DNA of 64,000 nt from Paralithodes platypus (lineage: Eukaryota > Arthropoda > Malacostraca > Decapoda > Lithodidae): positions 6,180,273-6,244,272 of the forward strand of contig CM064569.1 of NCBI GenBank assembly GCA_032716605.1, written 5' to 3'. Below, in pieces: positions 54,245 to 64,000 of the stretch. The position numbers were made by a program, and so were the translations under genes. Under the pieces are notes generated by a model that saw nothing but the letters and a program-made list of their open reading frames with translations, did no database searches and was not told the origin of the DNA. The number at the start of each line of letters is the position of its first letter. Positions within the stretch are counted from its first letter, which is position 1.

Positions 54245-54545
54245 GCCCGTAGCCTAGTAGGTAGAGCTCTCGTCTCACACACGAGGGGTCGGGGGTTCAA
54301 TCCCCGGCCGGGCGGAGACAAATTGGGCTTGTCTCCTTTCATGTGTTAGCCTCAGTTCACCTAGCTGTAAATAGGTACCTGGAATAAGTGGGCGACGTTG
54401 TGACGTCCCTTCTGGGGTTGGCAAAAATGGTACAAGGCGAGATGGGTATCATATGGTTCACCTAAGCTGATGGCTACCTAAGCCTTCGGGCGAGACGGTA
54501 CCGTCTATACTCTATAGTGAGAATGGTACCATACAGATCCACCCT
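54245..54545 (+). mobile_element. SINE with tRNA-Val(CAC)-like head
   Basis: 54245-54313 folds as a tRNA: A box TAGCCTAGTAGG, anticodon arm CTCGT-CTCACAC-ACGAG giving CAC (Val), B box GGTTCAATCC, and T-arm GGGGG/CCCC. The body continues CAGTTCACCTAGCTGTAAAT and GGTACCTGG, a segment resembling the conserved central domains of invertebrate SINEs. The 3' end is not sharply defined. Continuation into a body argues for a SINE and not a free tRNA gene. Confidence 0.7.
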
Positions 54546-54804
54546 AAGCCTTCGTTTCCGTTGTCGCCAATTGGCTAAAATACAGACTACACACACATCC
54601 ACAGCCATTCCAACAGTACATAAAACACTTAACATGCATTTCACGCAATACATTCCCAGTTAAGGAGGCGCGATAATAATGAGCTTAGCTCTCATTGCGT
54701 GGATTCCCCTTGACGAACAAGTAACTGAGTAACACACACACACACATACTCACATACACAAATACTCAAACGTATAGCATATAGCCTATAGCATATAGCC
54801 AGCC

Positions 54805-55042
54805 GTCCGGCTGGCTCAGTTGATAGCGTGCCTGATTCCCACCTTTAAGGTCTCGCGTTCAATCCCCGCTCAGATTGAAAAGTTTTTCTGGGATACAGCC
54901 GGCGGTTACCATCTCCCCATGAGCAAGGGGGATGGGTAATGGTCTCTGGTAGACCAAGCGCTTGCGAATCCTCGAAGGAGGAGAGACGGGCGCTATATAA
55001 GCAACCAGAAGATTATTATTATTATTATTATTATTATTAATT
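54805..55042 (+). mobile_element. SINE with tRNA-like head and (ATT)n tail
   Basis: The head GGCTGGCTCAGTTGATAGCG resembles an A box region; CGCGTTCAATCCCC resembles a B box. The body GGTTACCATCTCCCC ... GGGGGATGGGTAATGG is self-complementary. The end GCGCTATATAAGCAACCAGA runs into ATTATTATT, a typical SINE/LINE tail. Confidence 0.7.
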
Positions 55043-55082
55043 AATGACACTTGAAAGCAGCGAGGTCAACATGGATTTTGAG

Positions 55083-55455
55083 TAAAGGGGATTTGGGTCG
55101 TTTTTCTGGTCCCCCTTCTTCCTCATGCTTATCCTCATTAGTTTTCAGATTATAAGACGTTCAGTCCATTAGTTTGGCGATTTTAAGACCTTTCGTCACA
55201 TTTGTTGGTCAATTTTAAGACTTTTCTTGTCATTTAGGTGTCTTTTTTTTCTAGCGAGCGATAGCGAGTCTGAAATTTAGGAGGAACCGGCCTTCGGTCG
55301 GGACATTTTTATATCGAAATATGTACACATTTATCTTGAAGGAGGGTTTTAGGATAGTGCATTTTTAAGTTTGATGGAGGTCAGGGGAGGAAGCTAAAAC
55401 AATAATAAAATGATACACAAATGAGCAAATAAATACGCTCATCCACCTCAAGTGG
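55083..55455 (+). mobile_element. Diverged family A element
   Basis: TAAAGGGGATTTGGGTCG start (TTAA eroded), core CTAGCGAGCGATAGCGAG, hairpin GGCCTTCGGTC, tail TTTGATGGAGGTCAGGGAGG-like. The right end is lost in simple sequence. Confidence 0.75.
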
Positions 55456-55496
55456 TGCGATGGCTGACGGAATATTTGAGTGGATGTCTAGACGTC

Positions 55497-56235
55497 TGGT
55501 TGTGTGAGTGAGTGAGTGAGTGAGTGGGTGCACTAAAGGGTTAACTGAGTGGGTTACTGACTGTCTGACTGTGTGAGTGACTGGGTGCACTAAAGGGTTA
55601 ACTGAGTGGGTTACTGACTGTGTGACTGTGTGAGTGACTGGGTGCACTAAAGGGTTAAGTGAGTGGGTTACTGACTGTGTGACTGTGAGTGATTGGGTAC
55701 ACTAAGGGGTTAAGTGAGTGGGTTGGGTTAAGTGAGTGGGTTACTGACTGTGAGTGACTGGGTACAATAAAGGGTTAACTGAGTGGGTTACTGACTGTGT
55801 GATTGACTGGGTACACTACATAGTTGACTGAGTGGCTTACTGACTTTGTGGACTGTGTGAATGACTGAGAAAACTATAGGGTTAACTGAGTGGGTTATAG
55901 TGAGTGGGTTACTGACTGTGTGAGTGACTGTGTGTATTTAAGGGTTAAGTGAGTGGGTTACTGACTGTCTGACTGTGTGACTGACTGGGTACACTAAAGG
56001 GTTAAGTGAAGGGGTTACTGACTGTCTGACTGTGTGACTGACTTGGTACACTAAAGGGTTAACTGAGTGGGTTACTGACTGGGTACACTATAGAGTTAAC
56101 CGAGTGGGTTACTGACTGTGTGAGTGACTGGGTACACTATAGAGTTAACTGGGTGGGTTACTGACTGTGTAGTGACTGGGTACACTATAGAGTTGACTGA
56201 TGTGGGTTACTGACTGTGTGACTGTGTGAGTGGCT
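55497..56235 (+). repeat. Minisatellite, GGGTTAACTGAGTGGGTTACTGACTG-type units
   Basis: About 14 units of 45-57 bp containing CTGGGTACACTAAAGGGTTA and GAGTGGGTTACTGACTGTG, with internal TGTGAGTGACTG duplications. Units become more variable to the right. It abuts the truncated LINE. Confidence 0.92.
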
Positions 56236-56237
56236 GG

Positions 56238-57052
56238 GTCGGTAATTATGGGGAAACATCAACGCAGACCAATGTAACTAGTGGTGTACCTCAAGGATCA
56301 GTGCTGGGGCCAATCCTTGTCCTAATTTACATTAACGACATAGATGAGGGTCTCGCCACTACAATCTCAAAGTTTGCAGATGACACAAACATCGAAAATA
56401 CCGTACTGCCAAATGAACATGTTGAAAATATGCAAAACAATCTAAACAAACTTTCACAATGGGCTTAAATCTGGCATATGTTTTTCAATATAGATAAGTG
56501 TAAAGTACTTAATATCGGATACCGCAATGAAAAAGCAGACTACTTGATGAATGGCATCCAGCTAAAGAGTATAGACAGAGAAACCGATTTAGGAGTAACA
56601 ATATCCAGCAACTTAAACCCAAATTGGAACGAGTTCATGACTGATCAAACTACACGCGGGGAAACGGCTACTAAATAATTCAACTCTAACGAATCCAAGA
56701 ATGTCTTCTTCAATCGAGTCATCAATTTGTGGAATGGGCTTCCCCGAGATGTCATAGACTGCAACACCGTTGATTCTTTCAAAGTTCACCTAGACAAGTA
56801 CCTTGCCCTGAATCCAAGGTTCACTGCATTTGTATTTGAATAAATATTTTCTTTAGAAGTGTTCGTTCAATAACAAAATAGATCTTAATATTATTTCCCG
56901 TGCCATGGACTAAGCCCCAGGGCAGCACTTCCTTCTCACATATTTCCCACATTCTCTCTGAAATACTGTTGCAACACTTGGAACAGCAGTGTTTTGGAGG
57001 GCTAGTAGCCTCGAGGGGTCGCATGACCTGGTGTTGCTTGTTTTCCTTTGTA

Positions 57053-57055
<3 letters not shown>
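56238..57055 (+). pseudogene. CR1-like LINE fragment with internal deletion
   Basis: RT end with TSGVPQGSVLGPILVLIY and SKFADDTNIENTVL (motif C intact), a TAA at 56466, then NIDKCKVLNIGYRNEKADY and TDLGVTISSNLNP. At 56620 it jumps to a TTRGETATK block, skipping roughly 390 bp of the C-terminal domain present at 18450-18840. The 3' UTR matches 19029-19240 loosely and ends CCTTTGTACTCACACACA. Confidence 0.85.

Positions 57056-57090
<35 letters not shown>
57056..57090 (+). repeat. (CA)n microsatellite at LINE 3' end
   Basis: Directly follows the LINE terminal TTTGTACTC. Confidence 0.93.
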
Positions 57091-57295
57091 ACACACCAAC
57101 ACACATTAAAACAACAGGGAAGGCGAAAAGGTTCGCCAATCTGTTTTTACTGCTTATTTTCCCGTCTTAACACCCCTCCTCAAGTCTCTCTCTCTCTCTC
57201 TGAAATTGGAATGGGTGTACATGCTTAGATTGATATGCAGGATTCGAAACTGCATAATAAATCGTAGGCTTGTCCACCTTTATTTAACTGTGTTC

Positions 57296-57366
57296 GTAGC
57301 GCAATGGATAAATGCACTGAATTTCGGTGTGAGCATCCTAGGTTCGAGTCCCTGGACTGCCACATG
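57296..57366 (+). tRNA. tRNA-like sequence, probably pseudogene
   Basis: GTAGCGCAATGGATAA resembles an A box region, and GGTTCGAGTCC is a perfect B box. The anticodon stem GCACT/GGTGT is weak and the T-stem has mismatches, so I assign no amino acid. No SINE body is obvious. Confidence 0.4.
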
Positions 57367-57399
57367 TATTTGTTGATTTCATTAATTGAGTTTAGGAGT

Positions 57400-59220
57400 T
57401 GTGACGTTAACCACTCCGTTAGAACCGCATGGCTTGTCCTACAGTGACTCGCTAGGATCGCCAGGGCAGTGGATGTGGCTACAGTTGATGTATTGTTGTG
57501 TGCTTTATTTCATATGAAAGCTCGTGTCATGGGCAGTCCAGAAAGGCTCTTTGTTTTCACCCATGTCAAGGCTTTATCTATTTAATTGCAAAGTATATGT
57601 TTTATCATTAAGTAGTAATGATAGGATTTGAGAGAGAGAGAGAGAGAGAGAGAGTAGAACAGTGTGTGGGGAGGCGCGCAGTGTTTTGCTATACTCGATG
57701 ACGTCATAGCTGGCTGGCCTCGTGGGGATTCGTTGGAGGAGTTTTTTACCATGCTTGGTGACGTCATGTTTGGCTAGCTTCTTTAGCATTGGCTAGAGGA
57801 CTTGTTACCGCTTTTCCTACGCGGTTCGAACTAGTGCTAGTATATATACAGCTCTCTCGCTACTTTCTCCCTCAGATCTGGTTTCTAGAACGCATCCCCC
57901 TTATCCCTTTGATATCTGTCCCCCTCTCCGCACCTGAGAACCTTTACCTCTGCCTATCTCTCTCATTTTCCATATCTTTCACCACCTTTTATTAATATTA
58001 TACCCCTCTGGTTAACTCTGCATAATCAGCTTCATGCTGGCCAGTTGTATTGTGCGTTAAGGTCTTATATAACCCATGTATGTTAGTTGTTAAGATAAGT
58101 TGATCACGAAGCATTGGTTGGCATTCATATTGTTCAGTACTGCTTCCTATAATTATTAGTGTTCTGCTGGATTTGATAATGCTAGACTAGGAGTCTGATA
58201 CTATAAGGTATTGTTTCCGATGGATGCTGGCTTTAGTTAAAAGCTGCACGACATACCTGAGAACTGGAGTTGATTGGGTAAGTTCTAGTCTGTGTGCCAT
58301 TGAGAGTAGAGCATGCACGAATGAGGGCTTTTTGCCTGTACCATTCTCCACTGTTCTAAGCTCGTTGTTTGTCTTTGAGGTACGCCAGGAGAACGCTTAA
58401 TACTTCGGAATTAAGGTTTCTCAAGAGAGCTACCCTTTATTATAACGTAATATTTGACGCACAGACTTGAGATTTGCACTAGGCTATGCGGCATGCCATG
58501 CGCACCAGTATCTCGTATCATTGACTCTAGCTAAACTTTATCAGTCACAGTAGACATTAAGTATATTAAACCAATTACTCTTTTCATGCATACCCGTTTA
58601 TGATTACACAAGCATTTCGCAGCCTAGTTTGATGTATTGAGACACAAATGACTTAGGCTCTTTTTGTTGATAGGAATACTGCATTATCGTGGCGATTATT
58701 ATTATTGTTGTGGCGTTTAGGATATTCTTGGCTCCGACTGCATTATATCTCCTGCCTTTTTATGTGCATAGCCTGCACGAGCATTGTTCCGCTGCCTGCC
58801 TTTTTGGGTTCCATTTCCGATTCGAGCATCTTGAAAGCATCTAACATTTAAAGAAGATTCCTTGTTGGTGTTGAAGGACTTTAGTGCACTTTCTTTCATG
58901 CAGGAGTGCCTGACATTTATTGATTAAAGTAACGTAAGCTGTAACTTCTCTTACCACCTTACTTTGCATACCATAACCAAGCACCTTCGGTTATAGAGAG
59001 TAATAGGCTGTTTTCACATAACATTAAGCCTAGAGTAGACGCACATTTATTGAGAGTTTAATAACCTATTATTGCATATAGAACTCTGGAGAGTATTTGT
59101 GTTCTTTGTTCACTGGGAATATACATCAGAGGTTGGATCTAGCGCTTTCCGTTGTAGCATTTATGCCATTACTAGTCCAATGAATAAGAACCCTGATATA
59201 TTTAAACCTCAGTCGTAACA
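57400..59220 (+). repeat. 5' LTR (plus element), 1821 bp
   Basis: Starts TGTGACGTTAACC and ends CAGTCGTAACA next to AATGGCGACC. Its length agrees with the minus-strand element's LTRs after subtraction of their insertions. A diverged GACTCGCTAGGATCGCCAGGG near 57446 corresponds to the shared core motif. The body is rich in T and has no ORF of interest; the minus-strand 60-codon ORF near 58800 is not credible. Confidence 0.75.
57841..57848 (+). promoter_or_regulatory. Possible TATA box in the 5' LTR
   Basis: TATATATA about 440 bp into the LTR, followed by a CT-rich CTCTCTCGCTACTTTCTCCC stretch similar to the one after the CATATAAC box of the minus-strand LTR. Position and context are suggestive only. 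Confidence 0.35.
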
Positions 59221-59235
59221 AATGGCGACCTTACC
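59221..59235 (+). promoter_or_regulatory. Primer-binding site
   Basis: AATGGCGACCTTACC directly after the LTR end TAACA, shared with the minus element. The TGG would pair with a tRNA CCA end. Confidence 0.6.
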
Positions 59236-59398
59236 TAGGATTTGGTGAACCTACATTTATTAGCAGGGAACATTTGTTGTTTTGGGGAATATTTTGCGGG
59301 GATCAGCAAGAATAATTTTTTTTGCAACATAGTATAGCCCTTGAGTATTTCCGAGAATTTCTGTGTGTATATTGAGGTGGGACATTTTTGTGAGCATC

Positions 59399-60715
59399 AT
59401 GTCTTATACCGGATCAGAGGAGAATGGAGACACAGTACGTAATGTCGAAACTGAGGAACAGCAGCAGGATGAAAGGGTTAATCAGATGAACTGTAAGGAG
59501 GATGCTAGGATATTTTTGCAATGGCCTGTTACTGCCGAGCGGTTGGAGGGTATGGATCGGTACGGTCTTCAATGTCTGGCCACAGCTATCGGTCATGCGG
59601 GTACTAGCAGCATGACCAGGGATAACTTGATAACGTGTGTACTGGGCAGGGTGACTGGTGAGCGAGATGGGTTGAGTGCTCAGAGCCCTTCGGCCATGCT
59701 TCCCCTACACTCGACTCCCAGCCATCCCAGTAGTTTGCCGACCCCGAGTACGCGTCCACAGTTGGGTGGTGACTGGCAGGGTGGGTTGCCCCTGGGGGGA
59801 CCACCGGTAATTTCAAACATTGTAGCACCTTCACCTCCTCAAGGGTTAACTCCAGAATTATTGCTTCAGCTCGAATTAGCTAAGCTTCAGTATCAGCAGC
59901 AAATAGAGCTAGCAAAAATCCAAGCTGAGTCGACTAGGTACTGTGCCGACATGGACGTAGAGAAGTCGCGAGTAGAGACAACGGGACAGCGACTTGGGGC
60001 TGGTAACCGTGCTCATAATCAATCTCTCTCGCATTTATTGAAACTGGTTCCGGTGTTTGATGAGAGTGGGGTAACAGAATTTTTCGCACGCTTTGAGAAG
60101 AAGTGCCAGGAACACCAGTGGCCAGAGAATAAATGGGCAGCACTTGTATCCTCTAGATTAATAGGCAAGGGTCTTAAAGCCTACGATGCGTTACCTTTGG
60201 AGTCATGTATTGTGTATGAGGATCTCCAGGAGGCTGTCCTGAGGGCTTACGAACTGCAACCAGAAACGTACCGTTTGAAGTTCCGGGGTGTAACTAAGGG
60301 AAGAGATAGCACCTTTTTGGAACACGCCCGGGACTTGTTGATGCTATGGGGAACTGGCTCCGATCTGAGAGGGTAACAACATTTGATGGACTTAAGCAGT
60401 TAATGATGTTGGAGCAGTTCTTTAAGAGAACGGGCGGTGATCTAACTTTGAACTTAAAGGAGAAAAACCCAAGAACTCTAGTCGAAGCAGCAGAAATGGC
60501 TGATCGACGGCTGTCGTTGATTCGGGGTTGCGGGTCCTCACAGAAGTACGATGCAAGTGCTAGGGACCGTTATCCTCCCCCTCCCCGTAGCAATGACACA
60601 TTTAAACAAAAGAGCAATGAAACTAAAACTGAATCCAAACCTAACACCACGCCGTATGAGAAAAGTCAGGGGCTTTTTACATCACAGTATAAGCCGAAAC
60701 CGAAATTTATGTGTT
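59399..60715 (+). pseudogene. gag of the plus element
   Basis: The start at ATG 59399 is chosen because MSYTGSEEN matches the start of the minus-strand gag; an upstream in-frame ATG at 59363 has no counterpart. N-terminal EEQQQDERVNQMN, then DRYGLQCLATAIG, a Ser/Pro/Thr-rich stretch, LELAKLQYQQQIELAKIQAE coiled coil, and the capsid-like core LSHLLKLVPVFDESGVTEFF, WAALVSSRLIGKGLKAYDAL, ELQPETYRLKFRG. A frameshift near 60335 moves the frame to LRSERVTTFDGLKQLMMLEQ ... LNLKEKNPRTLVEAAEMADR. A family D element cuts the zinc knuckle at 60716. Confidence 0.85.
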
Positions 60716-61203
60716 TTAACACCTTACGAGCGGCCTATGCGGTTTATTTATGTGTACCGCACAGCGGGGTGTTATTAGCCAAAATAGGGCTGTTTACGTG
60801 ATCATTTTCATGCCTAAATAAGACCCAGAACGTAAAACAAGTACCTATCCCTGAAAGGGCATAAACAGAGCTTTCGAATGACACCATAACGATCCTTGTA
60901 TGATGGATAGTTTTCTTGCAATAACCGTGCAACGCGAGTGCAAAAAGCAGGTAATTCGGTACTTTCGGTACATAATTGAGTATGTAGCGAGTGAGAGAGG
61001 GAGGAGGGAGTTGAGATTTGTGTCAGTAGGTTCGCCGCGGTGGTCTGGAGCAGTCATACGCTCGCTAGTCTCCTGCCACCACTTGTCTCTCTCTCTCAGC
61101 CACATTACGTGCTGAAATTGCCACTCGAGTTATGTCGAGCGCCGCCACATAGTCCAGCTTTATTTAACTCGACTTATGTTGCTCGCCGCTAATTAAGGGT
61201 TAA
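60716..61203. mobile_element. Family D TTAA element in gag (D4, 488 bp)
   Basis: TTAACACCTTACGAGCGGCC to CCGCTAATTAAGGGTTAA. It splits the CX2CX4HX4C zinc knuckle of gag between its first two cysteines; the frame is continuous if the insert and one TTAA are subtracted. Confidence 0.9.
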
Positions 61204-62062
61204 GTGCCACAAGGAGGGTCATAAGGCAAATGAGTGCCCTAGTCGACCTCCTACGGCAGCCGTGTCTTTTGCTCACGGCATTGGAGTGTTCAAGAGGACA
61301 TCGGAGTTTGTTAGAGGCAATTCTTCCGAGGTAAATACACTGCCAGTGCAGAAGGATCCGGAAGGCTTATTCCCTGTCCATGATGCCTTTAGTGACCACA
61401 GGGGACTCGGTTGTGTGGAGTGGGGGGGTAGAAGACATGAGCTGAGAATTTTGCGTGACACTGGGGCATCGCAAACACTGTTGAGAAATTTCACTGGTAA
61501 ACCTGTAAATACGGCGCGGGTGGTTGTGGTTCAGGAGTTAATGCAACAAGGTCATACCCGCTTGTAAGAATGAAGATGGAAGTTGATGGTGTGACTCGTG
61601 ACCTGGATGTAGGAATTGTGGAAAAGTTACCTGTCGGGGCGTCGACCTCCTTCTCGGCAACGACTTTGCGGGGCCTACTTCTGAGGCTCCACCCTTAGTC
61701 GTTGCCGAGAAGCCGGCCGACGTGAGTAGGGAGGAGCAGGAGTGGGTTGAGAAGTGTCAGGTGCAACCTATGGCGTGTGTTGTCACTAGATCTCTTACAT
61801 CCAGGGAGTCGCATTCTGGTCAACAGTCTTTAGACAAGCGGAGGAAAGGTACCAAGAGAGGTTGAAAGTTGATGCGGTTGAGAGTTTAGTAGCAACGGAC
61901 ATTCTCGGGGACTCATTATTAGGACCGATTTTCGAGTCTGGAGAAGACCCATTAACTGTTACTGAGAAGGCAGAGGATGGGCTTAAAAAGACGAAGAGAC
62001 AGCAACGATAGACAGAGAGAGAGCAACGGGAGGCTAAATTCAATGTAGGAGGGGGGCATGAG
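61204..62062 (+). pseudogene. Zinc-knuckle end and protease region of the plus element
   Basis: Knuckle remainder, then EWGGRRHELRILRDTGASQT with an intact DTGAS protease active site (about 61455). The frame shifts near 61545 and again near 61640; the LLLGNDF-type block appears in a third frame around 61650-61670. A charged linker with several stops follows. Confidence 0.75.
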
Positions 62063-63046
62063 TTGTTTTGCAAACACTTAGATAAGCTTGCTCCTTCGGA
62101 CATTCGTAAATTGCAATTAGAAGACCCGGAGGTTCTTGAATGTGGTACCGGTGCTGTCGGGTTGGAGGAGGACAGTGATGCACAGTCGGGAGATGTAGCA
62201 ACAAGGTATCCTGACGCGTACCCTATGAGAAATGGGTCAGCGAAGACGGTGGTCCGAAGCTTGCTAGTGTATTTTTCCCGGTATGGTTACCCGCAGGGGA
62301 TTCAGTCAGGCCAAGGATCCAACATCACTTCTAACCTCTTTGTTCAAGTGCAGCAGCATGGGATTGTTACGGTTGTGTCATCTGCGTATCATCCGGAGAG
62401 CCAGGGTGTGTTAGAGCGATGGTACTCAGCCTTAAAATCTGTGCTTCGTTGTTGTTGCTTTGAGAGTGGGAAGGGTTGGGATCTTGGCCTGCCATATGTT
62501 TTATTTGCTGCACGGGAGGTACCTGGGGAAAGTTTGGGATTCAGCCCTAATGAGCTCGTCTTTGGACACTGTGTCAGGGGGCCTCTCCATATGGTTGAAG
62601 AAATATGGGAGGGCGCAGAAAAACCTTGTTCTATGCTCAAGTATGTCCTCGACAGTCGAGAACGGATGTTGCGCAGTCTGGAGTTGGCTGGCCGTAATTT
62701 GACTAGCTCTCAGGCCCTCATGAAGGACAGGTACTACCTCAAGGTTAAACTCAGGGAGTTTCACGTGGGTCAGGAGGTGTTGATTCTACCGCCCCTTGTA
62801 GGTCACCCCTTATCCGCGAAGTACACTGGTCCTTATAGGGTGGTTGAGAGGCTATCGGGCCTGGATTACTTGGTAGCCACTCCAAACAAACGGAAGCGCA
62901 ATCAGTTATGTCACGTTAATCTCATGAAGGAGTATGTGAGGCACCCCCCTGAGCCTCTCAATGTGCCTGTGATGACGTTTAACAGTCAAGGTGGAGAAGG
63001 AGAACGGGACAGTCAAGCTCAGGTGGAGGATAACTGGAAGGATTAG
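62063..63046 (+). pseudogene. Integrase, N-terminal half deleted, upstream of RNase H
   Basis: Begins with a pre-integrase segment (LAPSDIRKLQLEDPEV), then joins directly to the core at TVVRSLLVYFSRYGYPQGIQ. The second catalytic position reads SGQGSN where SDQGSN-type text is expected, so Asp is replaced by Gly; the Glu of HPESQGVLERW is kept. The zinc finger and first Asp are missing. The C-terminal module YTGPYRVVERLSGLDYLV ... CHVNLMKEYV is the GPY/F domain. The tail QGGEGE matches the minus element. A stop follows at 63044. Confidence 0.82.
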
Positions 63047-63529
63047 AAAGTCAAATGGGCGCCTGAGTGTGAGAAGGCGTTTAGAGTAGTAAAACACCTG
63101 TTGTGCACTCACCCGATCCTCAGGGCCCCTGACTTTAGCCTACCTTTCCAACTAGCAACGGATGCTAGTGGTGTGGGGGCTGGTGCCGTCCTTATGCAAG
63201 AGGACAATGATGGGCTGGAGCATCCTGTTAGTTTCTGCTCGGAGAAGTACAATTCGGCCCAGGGGAGCTGCTCTGTTGTCGAGGAGGAGCTGCTGGCGGT
63301 TGTGCTTGCGCTGGGGCATTTCGAGGTCTATGTTCCAGCCTATGGTCCGGTCGTTGTAGTTTACCCAGATCATCACCCTCTCAAGTTCTTGGACCAGTTT
63401 CACAATCGGAATATGAGGCTGACCAGGTGGTCACTAAGGTTACTGGTATATAACCTGGACATACGCCATATTGCCGGTTGTGACAACGTGGTTGCAGATG
63501 GTCGTTCAAGGGTATATGATCCTGGGTAG
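63047..63529 (+). pseudogene. RNase H, last coding domain of the plus element
   Basis: Starts in the RT-RNase H connection (CEKAFRVVKHLLCTHPILRAPDF) and continues LATDASGVGAGAVL, VVEEELLAVVLAL, YPDHHPLKFL and DNVVADGRSR, giving the Asp-Glu-Asp-Asp set. The frame stops at 63527-63529, only a few residues after RNase H, and non-coding sequence follows. In ordinary Ty3/gypsy elements an integrase would follow here. The RT palm is deleted between 63046 and this domain. Confidence 0.85.
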
Positions 63530-64000
63530 ATTGACACACGGGTAGCATCCTGCTTTAGTTTGAATAGAATTTTGCGCTTGGTGCTTGTTGGCTCGCGGTT
63601 GTAGCCCAGCGTATTGGGTCGTAAGGCAGGAGTTGAGCGTTTGGTATAGAAGAAAAAACTAAGCTTGCCCCTATAGTGCAGCCGAAATAAACAAATTAAA
63701 AACATAAAAATCAAATAAAAACTCTTTCTTTGATAGTTGGATTTTTCTCAGTATGTTATAGCAGTAATTCTGAGTTGCACTCCTCTCAGAATGCTGGGCT
63801 AGAGAAGCTCGCTCTTGAGGAGCATAACTACATATGATTTAACCTATTGTGTTGGGGAGGGTTATAATTTTGTAAAATGTTTTGTTGAGAACGGTGCCAG
63901 ATATTTTACTGCCGCTGGGTGATGGGAAGTAGAGATATAGCATGGGTTCTAACAAGCAGATTTTTGTGAGCCTTGGGCCTCTGAGAAAAATCTTGGGGGG
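63530..64000 (+). other. 3' non-coding region ending in a putative polypurine tract
   Basis: CTTGCCCCTATAGTGCAGCC and AAAAACTCTTTCTTTGATAG recur in the minus element's 3' region. The last bases, AAATCTTGGGGGG, match the tract CATCTTGGGCGGGG that borders the minus element's 3' LTR, so the 3' LTR is expected to begin at or just after base 64000. Confidence 0.65.

Larger units (their letters stand above)
57400..64000 (+). mobile_element. Gmr1-like Ty3/gypsy LTR retrotransposon, plus strand, cut by window end
   Basis: 5' LTR 57400-59220, PBS, gag, protease, partial integrase, then RNase H, and a 3' non-coding region that reaches a G-rich tract at the last bases of the window. The family is the same as 20672-32891, but the LTRs are diverged. 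Most of RT and the N-terminal half of integrase are deleted; the remaining frames carry shifts. A family D element sits in gag. Confidence 0.85.

Overview
The window is invertebrate nuclear DNA with no recognisable host gene. It consists almost entirely of nested and decayed transposable elements set among long microsatellites and minisatellites. CR1-type LINEs, large Ty3/gypsy-type LTR elements, dense TTAA-flanked short DNA transposons and very long (CT)n, (CA)n and (TA)n runs suggest an arthropod, most likely a decapod crustacean. That assignment rests on overall character, not on a marker gene. Two 100-N runs (12381-12480, 52420-52519) are scaffold gaps.

Layout. 1-12.4 kb: eleven copies of a short element called family A here (TTAAGGGGAG ends, 326 or 372 bp in the best copies), other small TTAA elements (families B, C, F) and minisatellites. 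12.5-19.8 kb: a CR1-like LINE split by a second, nearly complete CR1-like LINE (14518-19248) with 5' monomer repeats, an ORF1 carrying an SGNH-esterase domain, and a broken ORF2. 20.7-32.9 kb: a minus-strand LTR retrotransposon with LTRs of about 1.8 kb and a CTGG target duplication. Its 3' LTR holds a LINE (family J), which itself holds a family D element; its 5' LTR holds family E and D elements; its gag holds a family C element. 35-44.2 kb: minus-strand LINE K, then plus-strand LINE L4, which carries a LINE J fragment and three DNA elements (D, G and long-TIR element H). 44.9-57.1 kb: more A, E, F and C copies, a decayed LINE K copy, CR1 fragments, two tRNA-derived SINEs, a hairpin element and a minisatellite. 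57.4-64 kb: a plus-strand relative of the LTR element, ending in the window at its polypurine tract, so the 3' LTR should start just outside.

Main points. (1) Both LTR elements place integrase before reverse transcriptase/RNase H and stop right after RNase H. This is the Ty1/copia-like order known in Gmr1-like Ty3/gypsy elements. (2) Families A and B share a core of short hairpins despite different flanks, and an 18-nt piece of that core also occurs near the 5' end of the LTRs of the large retrotransposon. (3) Six insertions of families C, D and E are proven as precise TTAA insertions, by the uninterrupted LTR copy or by reading frames that continue across the insert. (4) Nesting gives a relative chronology. 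Every retroelement ORF here is disrupted, so the window itself encodes no obviously active element, although near-identical copies imply recent activity elsewhere in the genome.
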